A stretch of 9,299 nt of DNA from positions 1 to 9,299 of the forward strand of contig CAMDGP010000072.1 of assembly GCA_945897765.1 (NCBI GenBank). Direction: 5' to 3'. Positions 7,227-9,299 of the stretch are shown in pieces (position 1 is the stretch's first letter; every line of letters starts with the position of its first letter). The position numbers and the translations under genes were made by a program. Below the pieces are notes generated by a model. That model made no database searches. It was given only the letters and a program-made list of their open reading frames with translations, and was not told the DNA's origin. Origin of the DNA: Chitinophaga pinensis (GTDB lineage Bacteria > Bacteroidota > Bacteroidia > Flavobacteriales_D > Crocinitomicaceae).

Positions 7227-8081
7227 TTATTGATTTAAAGTTCCCGTATTTATTACAGGTTTCGTTTCACTATCACCACAAAGGACAACCATCAAGTTGC
7301 TGACCATTGCCGCTTTTCTATCTTCATCAAACTCAATAATTTCTTTATCTGCTAAAAGCTTTAAAGCACTTTCTACCATGCCGACAGCACCTTCAACAAT
7401 TTTATGACGAGCAGCGACAACGGCAGACGCTTGTTGTCTTCTTAACATCGAATGAGCAATTTCAGGAGCATATGCTAAATATCCTATTCTTGACTCGACT
7501 ACTTCTATTCCGGCAATTTCCAAACGCTCTGTGACTTCACGCTCAAGAGCCTTATTTACATCATCAAAATTAGTACTTAACGTTACTGTCGCTCTTTCAT
7601 CTTCAAAATGGTCATACGGAAAAGAACCTGCAAGCTTTCTAACCGCTGAATCCGTTTGAATTTTTATAAAGTTTTCGTAATTATCTACTTCAAATGTTGC
7701 CTTAAATGAGTCTTTAACTTTCCAAACTAATATAACGCTAATCATAATTGGGTTTCCCATTTTATCATTAACCTTAATTTTTTCGCTTTCAAAGTTTCTT
7801 GCGCGTAAAGACAAACTTGTTCTATTATAAAGCGGATTAATCCAAAAGAAGCCGCTTTCTTTGACACTACCCTTATAGTCTCCAAAAAGCAATAAAATTT
7901 TTGAGCTGTTCGGACTTACTACAATAAAGCCTTTTGTTAAAAGGATAAATATTAGAAATGATCCGACTCCCAACATCATATTGTTAGAGATAAAGCCATA
8001 AAGCATTAATGCTGTTAATACTAATAGCGCGACAACAACCAAATAGCCATTTAATGGTGTAATAATTTTTTCTGTTTTCAT
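7227..8081 (-). CDS. SPFH/band-7 domain membrane protein
   Basis: 284 residues. Two hydrophobic segments (about 12-30 and 35-49) anchor the N-terminus in the inner membrane as a hairpin. The SPFH domain follows (about 51-205): IVVSPNSSKILLLFGDYKGS, then PIMISVILVWKVKD and a VNKALEREVTERLEIAGIEV segment ending in a YAPEIAHSML turn. The C-terminal part (about 212-268) is helical and alanine-rich, RRQQASAVVAARHKIVEGAV, and probably oligomerises, as in stomatin- and prohibitin-like proteins. It is not one of the long flotillins and has no adjacent NfeD or protease gene. Its partner is the Arc-like gene 3 bp downstream. The promoter holds a -7 TACATTTG and a tandem palindrome, suggesting regulation by that partner. 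Such proteins scaffold membrane microdomains or guard membrane-protein quality; the specific role here is unknown. Confidence 0.92.
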   Translation of the reverse strand: MKTEKIITPLNGYLVVVALLVLTALMLYGFISNNMMLGVGSFLIFILLTKGFIVVSPNSSKILLLFGDYKGSVKESGFFWINPLYNRTSLSLRARNFESEKIKVNDKMGNPIMISVILVWKVKDSFKATFEVDNYENFIKIQTDSAVRKLAGSFPYDHFEDERATVTLSTNFDDVNKALEREVTERLEIAGIEVVESRIGYLAYAPEIAHSMLRRQQASAVVAARHKIVEGAVGMVESALKLLADKEIIEFDEDRKAAMVSNLMVVLCGDSETKPVINTGTLNQ

Positions 8082-8098
8082 AGTGAGTAATATTTAAA

Positions 8099-8117
8099 TG
8101 ATATCATATTGATATCA
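8099..8117. promoter_or_regulatory. Tandem palindromic operator candidate, TGATATCA x2
   Basis: Two identical octamers TGATATCA (8099-8106 and 8110-8117) are each perfectly self-complementary. They are separated by TAT, so their centres are 11 bp apart, one helical turn. The second directly abuts the -7 element (8118-8125) and should cover the transcription start. This spacing matches Arc-type repressors that bind as a dimer of dimers. The operon encodes such a protein, making this a likely autoregulatory operator. The same octamer also occurs once inside arfB (6687-6694), singly and presumably by chance. Confidence 0.6.
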
Positions 8118-8149
8118 CAAATGTAAACAATAATTTGACACAAAAACAA
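8118..8149 (-). promoter_or_regulatory. Bacteroidota-type promoter of the SPFH-Arc operon
   Basis: On the - strand TACATTTG (8125-8118) is an exact TAnnTTTG -7 element, and a TTG (8149-8147) lies 21 bp upstream, inside the 17-23 bp range reported for Bacteroidota promoters. Transcription should start near 8111-8114, giving a leader of about 30 bases before the ATG at 8081. No strong Shine-Dalgarno precedes that ATG. Confidence 0.6.
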
Positions 8150-8375
8150 GCGTTTTAATCAATTCACCTATCTTCCTCGACTTCTGGACAATAACGGCGG
8201 ACACCGACAGAAAAACTGTGTGCAACGACCAACCTATAACAGCGGTCTTGCCTAATTTTTTGCGTGTTAACGCTCAAATGTTTAACTTGACATAGCAAAA
8301 AACTAGGCAAGGCCGCAAAATGGTAGCAGCAATAAATTCAATTCTAGAATCAAAATAAGTTTACCAGTAAAATTC
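8150..8375. other. Non-coding spacer between lptD and SPFH promoter
   Basis: 226 bp with no credible reading frame. The middle (about 8165-8330) is visibly richer in G+C than the flanks and contains short runs such as CGGCGGACACCGACAG, a small stem ACAG-AAAAA-CTGT near 8207-8219, the long inverted repeat at 8242-8316 and a 10-bp palindrome ATTCTAGAAT (8341-8350). It looks like an inserted or structured non-coding element rather than ordinary spacer. Confidence 0.5.
8242..8316. repeat. 22-bp imperfect inverted repeat, long hairpin
   Basis: Arms at 8242-8263 and 8295-8316 pair over 22 positions: 20 Watson-Crick pairs, one G-T wobble (8246 with 8312) and one A/C mismatch (8255 with 8303). The left arm reads GCGGTCTTGCCTA followed by ATTTTTTGC. 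The 31-base interior contains GTTAA (8266-8270) and TTAAC (8282-8286), which could pair further. The element starts 60 bp after the lptD stop on the - strand. No T-tract follows the stem, so it is not a standard terminator. Either strand would fold strongly as RNA or single-stranded DNA. Confidence 0.75.
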
Positions 8376-9299
8376 CTACAAAAACGCAGGTGGTTTGCGG
8401 ATTTCAATCTTCGCATCTTTGAAAACAGAAGAAGTATTGCGAATGCTAAATAAGAAACTTTTATTGCCTCCGATTGGTGTCCAAAAGAACGAAAGCGCCC
8501 AACAATGCATGTTGCGATTTAAAGAGAAATAGAGGTTAGTCACTTCAAATTCTTGTAAATTCAAGTTTAAATTACCAGAGATATTCCAACGTTTTGTAAA
8601 ACTCATATCGCCATTCAAAACCAATGTTTGAACTTGATTGTAGATTTTTGGGGAAGTAGATGTTATATTTTGATTGGCATTGATGGTGTAAACGTGGGAA
8701 AGCGACATTTTCCAAGGAATATCGAAATAAATCGCACGTTCAGGATACAAAGCAAAATAGTTAAAATCGCTATTCCAGTTGGTGTTTAATCTTTCACCTG
8801 TTTCTTGGATTTTCTTTCGGTCTTTTGGTGGCGCAATGGTTAAAGCAGTTGTGAGTCCAGTGTTCAAAAAACGACCCAAATTCTGAGATTGACTTAAAGC
8901 ATATTTCCCTAAGGTTTTACCAGTTACTTCATCCCATGCATAAGGACTAAAGGTTGCATTTGAAACAAAGTTCAACCAATCGACAGGACTAATTCTTAAA
9001 GCAAGTGTGATGTTTGATAAATTCATCGAGTCTTTCATGAAATCGTAGTTTCCGTTGATGGATAATTGGTCGATTAAGCGTGTTTTTTTGAAACCAGTCA
9101 CCGTATCTTTATCCGATTTATATTTCAACTCGAAAGTATTGTTGATGCCGAAATTCAAAAAGGCCGCTTGGTTCGAATTACCAACGTTGTAAATACTTCG
9201 TTCAAAGGGAGAGTAAGTGACAAGAGATTGATTTGCGCCCACATTTGCTGAAATTAAAGGGTTCAACAATGGAACATAACGGAAGCCAACACTTGGAGT
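8376..9299 (-). CDS. lptD: LPS assembly protein LptD, C-terminal part (5' end outside window)
   Basis: The frame is open from the right edge (9299) to the stop at 8376, giving 307 visible residues. A TTG at 9269 could be read as a start, but the preceding codons continue the family sequence (PSVGFRYVPLLNPLISANVG), so the gene enters from outside. The segment matches the beta-barrel end of the Bacteroidota LptD/OstA-like protein: FGINNTFELKYKSDKD, then SNITLALRISPVDWLNF, then a final block with NRNMHCWALSFFWTPIGG near residues 264-281 of the visible part. LptD with the lipoprotein LptE inserts lipopolysaccharide into the outer leaflet of the outer membrane. Bacteroidota LptD is usually around 850-900 residues, so roughly the last third is present. 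The protein ends IEIRKPPAFL without a C-terminal aromatic. Downstream is the inverted repeat and then the SPFH operon. Confidence 0.85.
   Translation of the reverse strand, partial: TPSVGFRYVPLLNPLISANVGANQSLVTYSPFERSIYNVGNSNQAAFLNFGINNTFELKYKSDKDTVTGFKKTRLIDQLSINGNYDFMKDSMNLSNITLALRISPVDWLNFVSNATFSPYAWDEVTGKTLGKYALSQSQNLGRFLNTGLTTALTIAPPKDRKKIQETGERLNTNWNSDFNYFALYPERAIYFDIPWKMSLSHVYTINANQNITSTSPKIYNQVQTLVLNGDMSFTKRWNISGNLNLNLQEFEVTNLYFSLNRNMHCWALSFFWTPIGGNKSFLFSIRNTSSVFKDAKIEIRKPPAFL

Noticed and set aside
8233..8316. Inverted repeat followed by GTTATAGG on the - strand, like an integron attC site, with a similar GTTATACG after the Arc-like gene (7036-7043), hinting at a gene cassette.
   Set aside because: The GTTRRRY/RYYYAAC core boxes are not satisfied, no second long hairpin lies at the 7036-7043 end, and GTTATA is common by chance in AT-rich DNA.

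Overview
The window is AT-rich (roughly two thirds A+T by eye) and looks like chromosomal DNA of a Bacteroidota species. The signs are an LptD-type LPS assembly protein with Bacteroidota-like sequence, a TonB receptor with an N-terminal carboxypeptidase-regulatory-like domain, weak Shine-Dalgarno signals, and TAnnTTTG-type -7 promoter elements. A Flavobacteriales member, possibly Crocinitomicaceae or Fluviicola-like, is my best guess, but no rRNA or marker gene is present to prove it.

Layout: the left edge carries the 3' part of a + strand KilA-N domain gene (1-456). All other genes are on the - strand. Reading right to left in transcription order they are: the C-terminal part of lptD (9299-8376), an SPFH/band-7 membrane protein (8081-7227), a 56-residue Arc-type ribbon-helix-helix protein (7223-7053), the ribosome-rescue hydrolase ArfB (6846-6442), a TonB-dependent receptor (6165-3535), a short catalytically dead aldehyde-dehydrogenase-like protein (3360-2479), a class I CPD photolyase (2378-1074) and a Bcp-type peroxiredoxin (1071-619).

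Two gene pairs are tightly coupled. Photolyase and peroxiredoxin are 2 bp apart, joining repair of UV damage with peroxide removal. SPFH and the Arc-like protein are 3 bp apart. In front of the SPFH gene lie two identical, self-complementary TGATATCA octamers whose centres are 11 bp apart. The upstream octamer directly abuts a TAnnTTTG promoter element. This geometry is what a ribbon-helix-helix dimer-of-dimers would bind, so the small protein probably autoregulates the operon. This is the most interesting unit in the window. Its transcript appears to end at a hairpin plus T-tract at 6902-6933.

Between lptD and the SPFH operon lies a more GC-rich non-coding stretch with a 22-bp imperfect inverted repeat (8242-8316) that no gene explains. 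It may be a dispersed repeat or a structured RNA. The remaining intergenic gaps are all under 300 bp and hold no RNA gene or mobile element I can support.
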